A stretch of DNA of 64,000 nucleotides from assembly GCA_015057405.1 (NCBI GenBank), contig SVEK01000002.1, positions 84,066 through 148,065 on the forward strand, given 5' to 3'. Source of the DNA: Lachnospiraceae bacterium (GTDB lineage: Bacteria; Bacillota; Clostridia; Lachnospirales; Lachnospiraceae). The position numbers and the translations under genes were made by a program. The notes below the pieces were generated by a model. That model saw only the letters and a program-made list of their open reading frames with translations. It did not search any database and was not told where the DNA came from. This document shows, in pieces, positions 46,448 to 55,654 of this stretch; the stretch's first letter is position 1, and the number at the start of each line of letters is the position of its first letter.

Positions 46448-47758
46448 ATGAACTCAATCAAAAAAATGTATATGGATTTAGGAATAAGCGAAAATGTATA
46501 CGAATATTGCAACGAAAAATGGAACGCTTGTAAAGACAATTTTGCGCAAATTGACAGCGTATCTGAATACAATCAGCTAAAAGTATTAACTGCAATGCAA
46601 AATAACAAAATAAGTGATGCCCATCTTTTAGGTTCTACGGGATATGGTTATACAGATATCGGACGCGATGCGCTTGAGCGTGTATATGCAGATATTTTTC
46701 ATACAGAAGATGCTCTTGTAAGAAGTCAGATAACCTGCGGAACACACGCACTTACCGTTGCGTTATTCGGTAATTTAAGACCCGGCGATGAACTTATATA
46801 CGTTACAGGAAAGCCTTATGATACCATGGAAGGAATTATAGGCATAGATGAAAGCAAAGAATGTCCCGGTTCACTAAGAGAGTACGGAATTAAATACAAA
46901 CAGGCAGACTTATTGCCTGACGGAAGTTTTGACTACGATACAATCAAAGCATTAATTAATAAAAAAACAAAAATAATAGCAATACAACGTTCAAAGGGAT
47001 ATTCAGTAAGGCCTACTCTCTCCGTATCCATAATAAAAGAGTGTATAACATTTATAAAAAACATCAATCCGGATATAATTTGTATGGTAGATAATTGCTA
47101 CGGTGAATTTGTAGAAACTTTAGAACCTTCAGACGTTGGCGCGGATATGTGTGTCGGTTCATTAATTAAGAACCCGGGAGGCGGACTTGCACCGATGGGC
47201 GGATATATTGCCGGCACAAAAAAATGTATAGAAAACGCCTCATTCAGATTAACTACACCGGCACTCGGCAAAGAAGTAGGGGCTTCACTAAATATAAACC
47301 AGAGTTTATATCAAGGATTATTTATGGCTCCCCAAGTGACCGCCTCAGCATTAAAAGGGGCTATCTTTGCCGCTAACATTTATGAAGGTCTTGGATATAA
47401 GTGCATACCTGACAGCAAAGAAAGCAGACATGATATAATTCAATCTGTAGCATTCAAAAATGCAGATGCTGTCATTGCATTTTGTGAAGGAATACAAGCC
47501 GCCGCTCCTATTGACAGTCATGTTAAACCGGAACCATATGCAATGCCCGGATATCACAGCGACGTTATAATGGCAGCCGGCGCATTTGTGTCCGGTTCAT
47601 CAATTGAATTAAGTGCTGATGCACCAATAGAACCGCCTTATGCAGTATATTTTCAGGGTGGTCTCACATGGCAACATGCAAAATTCGGCATAATGATGTC
47701 TCTGCAGAAAATGTATGATAAAGGAATTGCATTTCCTAAAAACTGTATATACAAATAA
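46448..47758 (+). CDS. Methionine gamma-lyase family PLP enzyme (YnbB-like)
   Basis: 436-residue PLP-dependent enzyme of the group annotated as methionine gamma-lyase family or aluminium resistance protein. Seen: SQITCGTHALTVALFGNLRPGDEL, the PLP phosphate region, MVDNCYGEFVE with the ring-binding Asp, and SLIKNPGGGLAP with the Schiff-base Lys. In Bacillus subtilis the homologue ynbB lies near miaA-hfq-hflX; here it directly follows miaA. The true substrate is unproven. Confidence 0.88.
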   Translation: MNSIKKMYMDLGISENVYEYCNEKWNACKDNFAQIDSVSEYNQLKVLTAMQNNKISDAHLLGSTGYGYTDIGRDALERVYADIFHTEDALVRSQITCGTHALTVALFGNLRPGDELIYVTGKPYDTMEGIIGIDESKECPGSLREYGIKYKQADLLPDGSFDYDTIKALINKKTKIIAIQRSKGYSVRPTLSVSIIKECITFIKNINPDIICMVDNCYGEFVETLEPSDVGADMCVGSLIKNPGGGLAPMGGYIAGTKKCIENASFRLTTPALGKEVGASLNINQSLYQGLFMAPQVTASALKGAIFAANIYEGLGYKCIPDSKESRHDIIQSVAFKNADAVIAFCEGIQAAAPIDSHVKPEPYAMPGYHSDVIMAAGAFVSGSSIELSADAPIEPPYAVYFQGGLTWQHAKFGIMMSLQKMYDKGIAFPKNCIYK

Positions 47759-47776
47759 AATATTGTATGATATAAT
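47748..47776 (+). promoter_or_regulatory. radC promoter (extended -10)
   Basis: TATACA at 47748-47753, inside the end of the upstream gene, and a consensus TATAAT at 47771-47776 preceded by TG, 17 bases apart. The predicted transcript start near 47783 lies just ahead of the structured leader. Confidence 0.6.
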
Positions 47777-47798
47777 TTGAATGTTAACCATTTAACAA

Positions 47799-47856
47799 AA
47801 GTCTCTTTTTGGCTGTTATTATTTCCTCACTTCGGAGTGTAGGAAAGGGACTTAAT
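47799..47856 (+). promoter_or_regulatory. Structured radC leader that can mask the ribosome site
   Basis: AAGTCTCTTT (47799-47808) can pair with AAAGGGACTT (47844-47853), nine Watson-Crick pairs and one G-U. Inside lies a hairpin, TTTCCTCACT with AGTG-T-AGGAAA (47822-47846), with a TCGG loop. The two share AAA at 47844-47846, so they compete at the edge. Both tie up the radC ribosome site AGGAAAGGGA at 47841-47850. Confidence 0.6.
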
Positions 47857-48549
47857 ATGAAGAATACCGTTACAATTAAACAATTGCCCGATTCCATGAA
47901 ACCTTATGAAAAATGCGAACAATATGGAGTCTCTGCATTATCTGACGTAGAACTTTTATCTGCAATAATCAGAAGCGGAACCATTAATGTTAAATCAACT
48001 GATGTAATTGCGGACATACTTCAAAGTAATGAAGGTGCCGGACTTATGAATCTTCATACTATGTCATTAAAGGAGCTTCAGGAATTTAACGGAATCGGTC
48101 GGGTCAAAGCCATTCAGCTTAAATGTGTAGCAGAACTAACAAAAAGAATGGCCAGACAAACAAAAAACGTCGGAGAATGTTTTGACCATCCGCTTATTGT
48201 CGCTGAATATTACATGGAACATATGCGTAATCTTGACAGGGAAAATCTTGTAGTCGTAATGTTAGATTCAAAATCAAGACGAAAAAGTGATGTTACAGTT
48301 TCAGTTGGGTCGGTTAATTCATCTGTTGCATCCACAAGAGAAATTTTCTGTCAGGCATTAAAATGCGGCGCAGTCAGAATCATTTTACTTCATAATCATC
48401 CGAGCGGAGATTCTTCTCCAAGCAAAGAAGATTTGTATGTTACTCAAAAAGTAAAAGAAGCCGGAGAACTTATATGTATACCGATGGTTGACCATATTAT
48501 TATAGGCGATAATAATTATTACAGCATGAAAGAAGCAGGTTATTTATAA
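47857..48549 (+). CDS. radC: RadC/JAB-domain protein
   Basis: 230-residue protein with an N-terminal helix-hairpin-helix region (LKELQEFNGIGRVKAIQLK) and a C-terminal MPN/JAB domain with the metal-binding motif HNHPSGDSSPSKED. Despite the name, a direct DNA-repair role is doubtful for the family. ATG 47857 is chosen because AAAGGGA precedes it; an upstream in-frame start lies within the leader hairpin. It stands before mreBCD, a common order in Firmicutes. Confidence 0.94.
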   Translation: MKNTVTIKQLPDSMKPYEKCEQYGVSALSDVELLSAIIRSGTINVKSTDVIADILQSNEGAGLMNLHTMSLKELQEFNGIGRVKAIQLKCVAELTKRMARQTKNVGECFDHPLIVAEYYMEHMRNLDRENLVVVMLDSKSRRKSDVTVSVGSVNSSVASTREIFCQALKCGAVRIILLHNHPSGDSSPSKEDLYVTQKVKEAGELICIPMVDHIIIGDNNYYSMKEAGYL

Positions 48550-48576
48550 ACACAAATGTCAGGAGGATACTAACCA

Positions 48577-49581
48577 ATGAACCGAAAAGTATTAGGCATA
48601 GATTTTGGTACAAGCACAATTAAAATTGTAAAAGCAGGTAAAGGTATTGTACTTGATGAAAAAAGTGTAATTGCTATTTTCAAAAAAACAGAAGTACTTG
48701 CGACAGGTGATAAGGCATACGAAATGTATGAAAAAGCACCTGTTAATATTAATGTATCTTATCCTGTAAAAAACGGAGTAATTGCAGACCTAAGTAATAT
48801 GAATATGCTTATGCAGTCTTTTTTCAACAAATTATCTGAAGGACACGGAAAACTCAAAGGTTATGATTACTATATAGCAATCCCGACAGATATTACTGAA
48901 GTAGAAAAAAGATCTTATTTTGATGTAATATTATCAACAAAAACACGTCCTAATAAAATCAGAATGGTTGAAAAACCTATTGCCGATGCACTGGGAATGG
49001 ATTTAGATATCTTAGATTCAACCGGTGTACTCATGGTTGATATCGGTGCCAATACAACCGAGATTTCAGTTCTTTCACTTGGCGGAATTATTTTCAGCAA
49101 ACTCATTCCAATCGGCGGCAACAGTTTTGACGAAGATATAATTAACATGGCAAGAAGAAAATATAATTTTGTTATAGGGTCAAAAACCGCTGAAAATGTA
49201 AAAAAAGAAATTGGTTCAGCTATGCCTGCCCGAGGTGAAATTGTTGTTTACGGACGCAACACCATTTCAGGACTTCCCGGCGAACTTGTATTAGATGCCG
49301 GTGAAATACACGAGGCACTACTTGAAGATTTACAGGCTATTATGGATAACATTAAAGTTATTCTTGAAAGAACCCCACCTGAAGTATCCGCAGACATTTA
49401 CAGAAGCGGTATATACGTAACAGGCGGTTCTTCAAAACTCGAGAACCTTGCTGAATTTATCACCATTTCAACAGGACTTAAGGTTAATTTTGACGAAGAA
49501 CCGGAGAATACCGTAATTAACGGATTGGGAACAATTATCAACAATCCTCAGTATAACAAACTTATTGCAGATGAGAGATGA
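48577..49581 (+). CDS. mreB: Rod-shape-determining protein MreB
   Basis: Actin-like ATPase that guides lateral wall synthesis. 334 residues. Phosphate-1 motif GIDFGTSTIKI at the N-terminus, MVDIGANTTEISVLS as phosphate-2 and YVTGGSSKLENLAEFI as the adenosine motif. Somewhat divergent from Bacillus MreB (TSTIK in place of TANT). AGGAGG precedes the ATG. First gene of the mreB-mreC-mreD-PBP block. Confidence 0.96.
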   Translation: MNRKVLGIDFGTSTIKIVKAGKGIVLDEKSVIAIFKKTEVLATGDKAYEMYEKAPVNINVSYPVKNGVIADLSNMNMLMQSFFNKLSEGHGKLKGYDYYIAIPTDITEVEKRSYFDVILSTKTRPNKIRMVEKPIADALGMDLDILDSTGVLMVDIGANTTEISVLSLGGIIFSKLIPIGGNSFDEDIINMARRKYNFVIGSKTAENVKKEIGSAMPARGEIVVYGRNTISGLPGELVLDAGEIHEALLEDLQAIMDNIKVILERTPPEVSADIYRSGIYVTGGSSKLENLAEFITISTGLKVNFDEEPENTVINGLGTIINNPQYNKLIADER

Positions 49582-49611
49582 TTCCAATACGAAAAGGAGT
49601 TTAATGTCTGA

Positions 49612-50487
49612 ATGAAGAAAAAGAAGAGAAAAATTAGTATATCTGCACCGGCAATGCTCGTTATTTTTACTGTTATATGTTTTGTATTGATTGTATTATC
49701 ATTCAAATATCAGGAACAGGTTAATTCCTTAAAAACTTCAGTAGGAAATATTATGACTCCGATGCAAAAAAGTGTCAATTCTATTGGAGAATCCATATAT
49801 TCTGTATTTGATACATTTAAAGCAAAACAAGAATTACTTGACGAAAACAAACGTTTAAAATCAGAACTTGCAAAAATCAGGGAAGAGAATGTTTCACTGA
49901 TAGAAGATCATAATGAACTTGCAAACCTTAGGAAACTTTACGAACTTGATGAAGGATACAAACAATACCCAAAAGTTGCTGCGAGGGTAATCAGTCACGA
50001 TGACAATAATTGGTATAACCTTTTTACAATTGATAAGGGTTCTACTGACGGAATCGCCAAGAACATGAATGTAATTGCCGGCAACGGTCTTGTAGGCATC
50101 GTTACCGAGGTGGGCAAGCATTATTCAAAAGTAAGATCTATCATTGACGATAACAGTTATGTTAACGGAATGTTTGTCAGAACCTCTGATACATGTGATG
50201 TTAAAGGCAATCTTGAAACACTTGGTGAAGGATATATCGAAGTTGAACGTATCAGTATTGACGCCGAGATAGAGGATGGCTACGAAGTTGTAACATCCTA
50301 TGAAAGTGACAGATTTCTTGAAGGAATACTAATCGGATATGTCAGTCATATAGAGAAAGAACCTAACAACCTTACTATGACTGCACGAATTGCTCCTGTT
50401 GTTGATTTCAACAGACTTGAGACTGTATTAGTCATTACAAAAGTCAAAAGTTCAGATGAATTGGAGGCAATGACTGACTATGATTAA
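49612..50487 (+). CDS. mreC: Rod-shape-determining protein MreC
   Basis: Bitopic membrane protein linking MreB to wall synthases. 291 residues. A basic N-terminus leads to one membrane span at about 13-30, a coiled coil at about 65-105 (KQELLDENKRLKSELAKIREEN) and a beta-rich periplasmic-type domain (IDKGSTDGIAKNMNVIAGNGLVGIV). The start overlaps nothing upstream; its end overlaps mreD by eight bases. Confidence 0.95.
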   Translation: MKKKKRKISISAPAMLVIFTVICFVLIVLSFKYQEQVNSLKTSVGNIMTPMQKSVNSIGESIYSVFDTFKAKQELLDENKRLKSELAKIREENVSLIEDHNELANLRKLYELDEGYKQYPKVAARVISHDDNNWYNLFTIDKGSTDGIAKNMNVIAGNGLVGIVTEVGKHYSKVRSIIDDNSYVNGMFVRTSDTCDVKGNLETLGEGYIEVERISIDAEIEDGYEVVTSYESDRFLEGILIGYVSHIEKEPNNLTMTARIAPVVDFNRLETVLVITKVKSSDELEAMTDYD

Positions 50488-50992
50488 AAAAAGTGTTGTA
50501 GCTTGTTTAATAATCATATTGTGTTATGTATTCCAAACAACAATATTCTGGCACTTAAGACTGGCTAATGTTGTACCAAATCTTATGCTGATTTATGTTG
50601 TCTCAACGGGGTATCTGAACGGACGAAGAGAAGCCGTATTAGTTGCCATGGGATGCGGATTATTGTCAGATATGATATACGGCTCTGTTATAGGGCTTCA
50701 TTCACTTATATACATTATAATCGGTTTTATTGCCGGTTACGGACATAATATATATTTAAAAAACAATTTTTCGCTTCCGTTATTATTAATCGGAATATGC
50801 GACATAGTATATGGTTTCTTATACTATGTATTTGAATTTTTATTTAGAGGCAAGCTGGATATTATGTTTTATTTTGGTAAGGTTATTTTACCGGAAACAA
50901 TATATACAATGCTTGTAGCTATAATACTATTTAAACTTTTTTCTGTAATTAACAGATTCACTCATCCGGGAAGCAATAAGGAGGAATATTGA
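50480..50992 (+). CDS. mreD: Rod-shape-determining protein MreD
   Basis: Integral membrane component of the elongation complex. 170 residues with about five hydrophobic spans. It has the MreD pattern of NVVPNLMLIYVVSTGYLNGRREAV followed by GLLSDMIYGSVIGLHSLIY. It overlaps mreC by eight bases and abuts the PBP gene directly. Confidence 0.94.
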   Translation: MIKKSVVACLIIILCYVFQTTIFWHLRLANVVPNLMLIYVVSTGYLNGRREAVLVAMGCGLLSDMIYGSVIGLHSLIYIIIGFIAGYGHNIYLKNNFSLPLLLIGICDIVYGFLYYVFEFLFRGKLDIMFYFGKVILPETIYTMLVAIILFKLFSVINRFTHPGSNKEEY

Positions 50993-53845
50993 TTGCTTGA
51001 TAATCTATTGACTACACTTAAAAACATTTTCAAATCAAGACTTATTCCCATTGTAATAATATATGTCATATTATTTTTTATTGTTGTGGTCAGAATGTTT
51101 ACCTTACAGATAGTAAAAGGTGATACATATATCGACAAAACTATCACCACCACAAAAAAAGAACGTGATATCAAAGGCTCCAGAGGAAAGATATATGATT
51201 GTAACGGAAAACTGTTAGCATCTAACGAACTATCTTATAATGTTATTATTGAAGATACCGGCGAAGTTACTGACAATGCGCAGAAAAATGCCATGATTCA
51301 CAAAATGCTTAACATAATTAAAAAGAATGGTGACAAGGTAGACATTTCATTTCCTATCAAATTGTCAAAAGATAATAAATTAGAGTTTTCTGTTGACGAA
51401 AACTCTGTTCTGCGTTTCAAAAGAGACGCATATTTTGTGAAATCAGTTGAAGAGCTAACTGAAGAACAGATTAACGCAACTGCTGAAGAAATGTTTGAAT
51501 ATATGAAAAATGACATTTCTTCTAAAGGTCCAAAATTTGATATTTCAGACGAATATACAACTGAAGAAGCTCTTGATATTATGAAAATACGATATTCAAT
51601 GCTAATTAACAGTTATACAAAGTATATCCCTATTATTGTTTCTTCCGAGGTGAAGAATTCAACAGTAATTGCTATAAAGGAAAACTGTGCCGAAATGCCC
51701 GGTGTAAGCATTAGCGAAGATACAAAACGTTTATACTATGACAGCAAATATTTTTCAAATATCATAGGGTATACAGGAGCAGTAACAAACGAGGAACTTG
51801 AAGAACTTGAAGACAAAGATGATAATTATTCATACAATATAAGCGACCAGATTGGAAAAACAGGTATTGAATCTTCTATGGAAAGTGTATTAAGAGGAGA
51901 AAAAGGTAAAGAAGCACTTATCATTGATAATAATTCACGAATTATAGAAAACAATAAAATCAACGATCCGGTAGCAGGTAATGATATATACCTTACAATA
52001 GATGCTGATTTGCAAAAAGCATGTTATGACATTCTTGAAAAAAAACTCGCAGGAATACTAATTTCTAAAATCAATAACAGTACTGATGCAGGTACAAAAG
52101 GCGAATCTGCTTCAGATATCAGAATTCCTATATATGATGTTTTTAATTCATTAATTCATAATAATATTATTGATACAAATCATTTCAAAGCAAAAAAAGC
52201 ATCACAAACAGAAAAAAAAGTATACAAAACATTTAAAAACAACCGAAAAATCATTATAAATAATATCAACCGTTACCTTAAGCTTGAAAACAAAAAATCA
52301 TCGGTCAATTTAAGTGATGAATATACCGAATATTTAAAATACATTTATTCGATGCTTAGTGACAGCGGTCTTCTTAAGACTGATGAAATCGATACCACTG
52401 ATAAGCATTATACTGATTATTATAATGGTAAAACCAGTTTAAGCAGTTTTCTTGAATATTCAATTATCAATAATTATATTGATTTTGATATCCTTGATAT
52501 CGGGGACAAATTCTATACAACTGCAGAACTATATGACGTTTTAAGAGAGTATATCATTGGCAAACTAAAAAACAATGTATCTGTCGACAAACTGATTTAT
52601 AAGCATATGATATACAATTATAAAATCACAGGTAAAGATTTATGCATTATACTTATTGACCAAAAAATAGTATCCGGCAACAAAGAAGATATCCGCATGC
52701 TTGATACCGGTATGACTTCTTCCTATGATTTTATAATAGGTAAAATTAAAAAACTTGAATTAACGCCTGCAATGCTTGCACTTGACCCTTGTTCCGGTTC
52801 TGTTGTTATTACGGATGTTAATACCGGTAAAGTAAAAGCATACGTAACTTATCCTACCTATGACAACAACAAATTTGCCAACATGATTAATTCGGAGTAT
52901 TATAATGTTGTTATGAATAATTCTTCATATCCTTTAATGAACAGACCTTCCATGCAAAAAACTGCACCGGGTTCAACATTTAAAATGGTAACCTCTGCAG
53001 CCGCATTGGAAGAAATAGGAATTCTCAGTTCACCGGGTGAGAAGATTATGGATAAACATACATTTAAGGAAGTTAATCCTTCACCAAAATGTTGGAGTAA
53101 CACTTCCCACGGTAAAATCAATGTTTCGGATGCACTTAAACATTCATGTAACTATTATTATTATGAAATAGGTTACAGACTTGGTCTTACAGGTGATATA
53201 CTTAATCATAACAAAGGACTTAATACACTTGAAAAATATGCAACCATGTTTGGACTAAACAAGCCATCCGGTATTGAACTGTCAGAAGCAGCACCACAGA
53301 TATCTGACACCGACTGTGTTCGTTCAGCAATCGGACAGGGTACAAACAGTTTTACTCCTGCCGGACTTGCAAGATATGTCACAACGATAGCTAACTCAGG
53401 AATATGTTACGACCTAACGCTTATTGACAAGATTCATAAAACAGCTAAAGATAAATTTGTTTCTAATAAAGCTAAGGTTCATAACAATGTTAATTTTTCC
53501 TCAACAACATGGACATATATACACAACGGAATGAGAAAAGTTATTACAGGTGGTTCAGTAGCATCATTATTTAAAAATGTTAAAATCGTAGATGTTGCAG
53601 GAAAAACCGGAACTGCACAGGAGAATGTTTCAAAGCCTAACCACGCTTTATTTGTTTCCTATGCCCCGTATGATAACCCGGAGATATCTATGACAACCGT
53701 TATTCCTAACGGATACACCTCAGGTAATGCCGCAGAACTTGCAAGAGACATATATATATATTATTATGATAAGGACAAGCGTAAAGAAATTCTTAACAGT
53801 AAAGTTACAAAACCGGAAAACCAAAGTCATGCTTTTTCCGATTAA
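50993..53845 (+). CDS. Class B penicillin-binding protein (PBP2/MrdA type) with large insertion
   Basis: Transpeptidase for side-wall peptidoglycan, working with RodA. 950 residues, far above the usual 600-720. One N-terminal membrane span at about 17-38, a dimerisation domain, and the transpeptidase with S661-x-x-K664 (PGSTFK), S718-C-N720 and KTG at 871-873. The extra length is an insertion at about 353-590, Lys/Asn/Tyr-rich and probably helical, just before ALDPCSGSVVITDVNTG. TTG 50993 is the start, eight bases after AAGGAGG and directly after the mreD stop. Confidence 0.93.
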   Translation: MLDNLLTTLKNIFKSRLIPIVIIYVILFFIVVVRMFTLQIVKGDTYIDKTITTTKKERDIKGSRGKIYDCNGKLLASNELSYNVIIEDTGEVTDNAQKNAMIHKMLNIIKKNGDKVDISFPIKLSKDNKLEFSVDENSVLRFKRDAYFVKSVEELTEEQINATAEEMFEYMKNDISSKGPKFDISDEYTTEEALDIMKIRYSMLINSYTKYIPIIVSSEVKNSTVIAIKENCAEMPGVSISEDTKRLYYDSKYFSNIIGYTGAVTNEELEELEDKDDNYSYNISDQIGKTGIESSMESVLRGEKGKEALIIDNNSRIIENNKINDPVAGNDIYLTIDADLQKACYDILEKKLAGILISKINNSTDAGTKGESASDIRIPIYDVFNSLIHNNIIDTNHFKAKKASQTEKKVYKTFKNNRKIIINNINRYLKLENKKSSVNLSDEYTEYLKYIYSMLSDSGLLKTDEIDTTDKHYTDYYNGKTSLSSFLEYSIINNYIDFDILDIGDKFYTTAELYDVLREYIIGKLKNNVSVDKLIYKHMIYNYKITGKDLCIILIDQKIVSGNKEDIRMLDTGMTSSYDFIIGKIKKLELTPAMLALDPCSGSVVITDVNTGKVKAYVTYPTYDNNKFANMINSEYYNVVMNNSSYPLMNRPSMQKTAPGSTFKMVTSAAALEEIGILSSPGEKIMDKHTFKEVNPSPKCWSNTSHGKINVSDALKHSCNYYYYEIGYRLGLTGDILNHNKGLNTLEKYATMFGLNKPSGIELSEAAPQISDTDCVRSAIGQGTNSFTPAGLARYVTTIANSGICYDLTLIDKIHKTAKDKFVSNKAKVHNNVNFSSTTWTYIHNGMRKVITGGSVASLFKNVKIVDVAGKTGTAQENVSKPNHALFVSYAPYDNPEISMTTVIPNGYTSGNAAELARDIYIYYYDKDKRKEILNSKVTKPENQSHAFSD

Positions 53846-53856
53846 GGGAGGTAATT

Positions 53857-54525
53857 ATGAAGAATCCTGTTAATATTAAAGGAACAAAATCAGGAATCAT
53901 TGTTGCACTGGATGATAAAATGCCTTATGATGAACTAAAAGAAGCAATCAAAGACAAGTTTACAGCTTCGTCATCATTTTTAGGTCAAGCTCAGGTTGCA
54001 ATTGCATTTGAAGGCAGAAAACTTGACGACGAACAAAAGTATGAAATTGTTTCAATTATTTCGGAGAGTTCTGAGCTTAATATTGTCTGCATAACAGAAG
54101 ATGACCCTTTGATTGAAAAAAAGATGTCACAGGCTATCAATGACACGCTTCATGAAAGAGATTCTAAAAATGGCCGTTTTTACAAAGGAACCTTAAGAAA
54201 CGGTCAGGTAATTGATTTTGAAACGAGTGTTATTGTTCTTGGTGATGTTAATGCCGGAGCTCAAGTGGTTTCAAAAGGAAGCATAATTGTTCTCGGCTCT
54301 TTGAACGGCAATGCTTTTGCCGGTGCCGGTGGTAATAACCACGCATTTGTCGCAGCCCTTGATCTTAATCCGACTCAGATTAGGATAGGAGATATGATAG
54401 CACGTTCACCTGACAAAAAGTCGGGAAAGAAAAAAAACGAACCCCAAATCGCATTTTGTGAAGACGGCAACATTTATATTGAAGCAATCAGCCGCGAATC
54501 ACTCAGCGATATTCAATTAGACTAA
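53857..54525 (+). CDS. minC: Septum site-determining protein MinC
   Basis: Inhibitor of FtsZ polymerisation. 222 residues. A divergent N-terminal domain is followed by the C-terminal beta-helix that binds MinD: GQVIDFETSVIVLGDVNAGAQVVSKGSIIVLGSLNGNAFAG in pattern. AGGGAGG precedes the ATG, and it starts 11 bases after the PBP gene. Confidence 0.95.
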   Translation: MKNPVNIKGTKSGIIVALDDKMPYDELKEAIKDKFTASSSFLGQAQVAIAFEGRKLDDEQKYEIVSIISESSELNIVCITEDDPLIEKKMSQAINDTLHERDSKNGRFYKGTLRNGQVIDFETSVIVLGDVNAGAQVVSKGSIIVLGSLNGNAFAGAGGNNHAFVAALDLNPTQIRIGDMIARSPDKKSGKKKNEPQIAFCEDGNIYIEAISRESLSDIQLD

Positions 54526-54543
54526 ATTTTGGAGGATATAAAA

Positions 54544-55338
54544 ATGGGAGAAGTAATTGTTGTAACATCAGGTAAAGGTGGAGTTGGTAAAACTACCACT
54601 ACAGCTAACATAGGAACCGGTCTTGCTAAACTTGGCAAATCTGTAGTTCTTATCGATACGGATATCGGACTTAGAAATCTCGACGTGGTTATGGGTCTTG
54701 AAAACAGAATAGTTTATAATCTTGTAGATGTTATCGAAGGTACATGCAGAATTAAACAGGCATTAATCAAAGATAAACGTAATCCTAATCTGTATTTACT
54801 TCCGTCAGCACAAACAAAAGATAAAACTGCTGTTTCACCTGATCAGATGAAAAAATTAGCAGATGAACTTAAGGAAGAATTCGATTACATAATTATGGAT
54901 TGTCCTGCCGGTATTGAACAGGGATTTAAGAATGCAATTGCAGGAGCAACAAGAGCACTTGTTGTTACAACACCGGAGATGTCAGCTGTTAGGGATGCAG
55001 ACAGAATAATCGGGCTTTTAGAAGCTTCTGATATGACTAAAACAGAACTTATTGTCAATAGACTTCGTCCGGATATGGTTAAAAAAGCAGAGATGCTTTC
55101 CAGCGATGATGTTGTTGATGTTTTAAGAATTGATTTAATTGGTGTAGTTCCGGATGATGAAAATATAGTAATATCAACTAACAAAGGTGAACCACTTGTT
55201 GGTTCTGATACTATGGCCGGAAAAGCATATATGAACATCAGTCGCAGAATTATTGGAGAAGATGTTCCGATGCTTGATTTATACGGAAAGAATGGCGTAT
55301 TCAGTAAACTTTTTTCCAAGTTTAAGAAAAAAGATTAA
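54544..55338 (+). CDS. minD: Septum site-determining ATPase MinD
   Basis: Membrane-cycling ATPase that recruits MinC. 264 residues. The deviant Walker A SGKGGVGKTTT lies at residues 9-19, DTDIGLRNLD follows, and YIIMDCPAGIEQGF is the Walker B region. The C-terminus ends in an amphipathic membrane-targeting helix (FSKLFSKFKKKD). ATG 54544 is chosen because GGAGG lies eight bases before it; an in-frame ATG/GTG-like start at 54529 would overlap the ribosome site. Confidence 0.97.
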   Translation: MGEVIVVTSGKGGVGKTTTTANIGTGLAKLGKSVVLIDTDIGLRNLDVVMGLENRIVYNLVDVIEGTCRIKQALIKDKRNPNLYLLPSAQTKDKTAVSPDQMKKLADELKEEFDYIIMDCPAGIEQGFKNAIAGATRALVVTTPEMSAVRDADRIIGLLEASDMTKTELIVNRLRPDMVKKAEMLSSDDVVDVLRIDLIGVVPDDENIVISTNKGEPLVGSDTMAGKAYMNISRRIIGEDVPMLDLYGKNGVFSKLFSKFKKKD

Positions 55339-55367
55339 TGTGCATAATATAATTGGAGGCATATTAT

Positions 55368-55643
55368 ATGTTATTTGAAAACTTTTTTAAAAGAAAATCT
55401 TCCGGTAGTGTTGCAAAAGACAGACTTAAGCTTGTTCTTGTGTCGGATCGCGCTAATTGCTCACCGGAATTAATGGAACAGATGAAAAACGATATAATTA
55501 AAGTAATATCAAGATACGTAGAGATTGATCTTAATGGTTTGGATATTAAAATCACACAAACTGAATCAGCTGAAGGTAATGGTTGTGTACCTGCACTTAT
55601 TGCCAACATTCCTATTAGCGAAATGAAAGTAAAAAACGGCTAA
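55368..55643 (+). CDS. minE: Cell division topological specificity factor MinE
   Basis: Stimulates MinD ATPase and confines the Min inhibitor to the poles. 91 residues. The N-terminal MinD-binding and membrane region is MLFENFFKRKSSGSVAKDRLKLVL, followed by SDRANCSPELMEQMKNDII and a C-terminal topological domain. ATG 55368 follows TTGGAGG by seven bases. A MinE-based system, rather than the MinJ/DivIVA type of Bacillus, is thus used, although divIVA is also present at 61536. Confidence 0.95.
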   Translation: MLFENFFKRKSSGSVAKDRLKLVLVSDRANCSPELMEQMKNDIIKVISRYVEIDLNGLDIKITQTESAEGNGCVPALIANIPISEMKVKNG

Positions 55644-55654
55644 GGTGATGTAAT

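Noticed and set aside
50993..53845. The 950-residue PBP as a fusion of two genes or an assembly error
   Set aside because: One uninterrupted frame, correct start after mreD, all three transpeptidase motifs in order; the extra sequence is internal.
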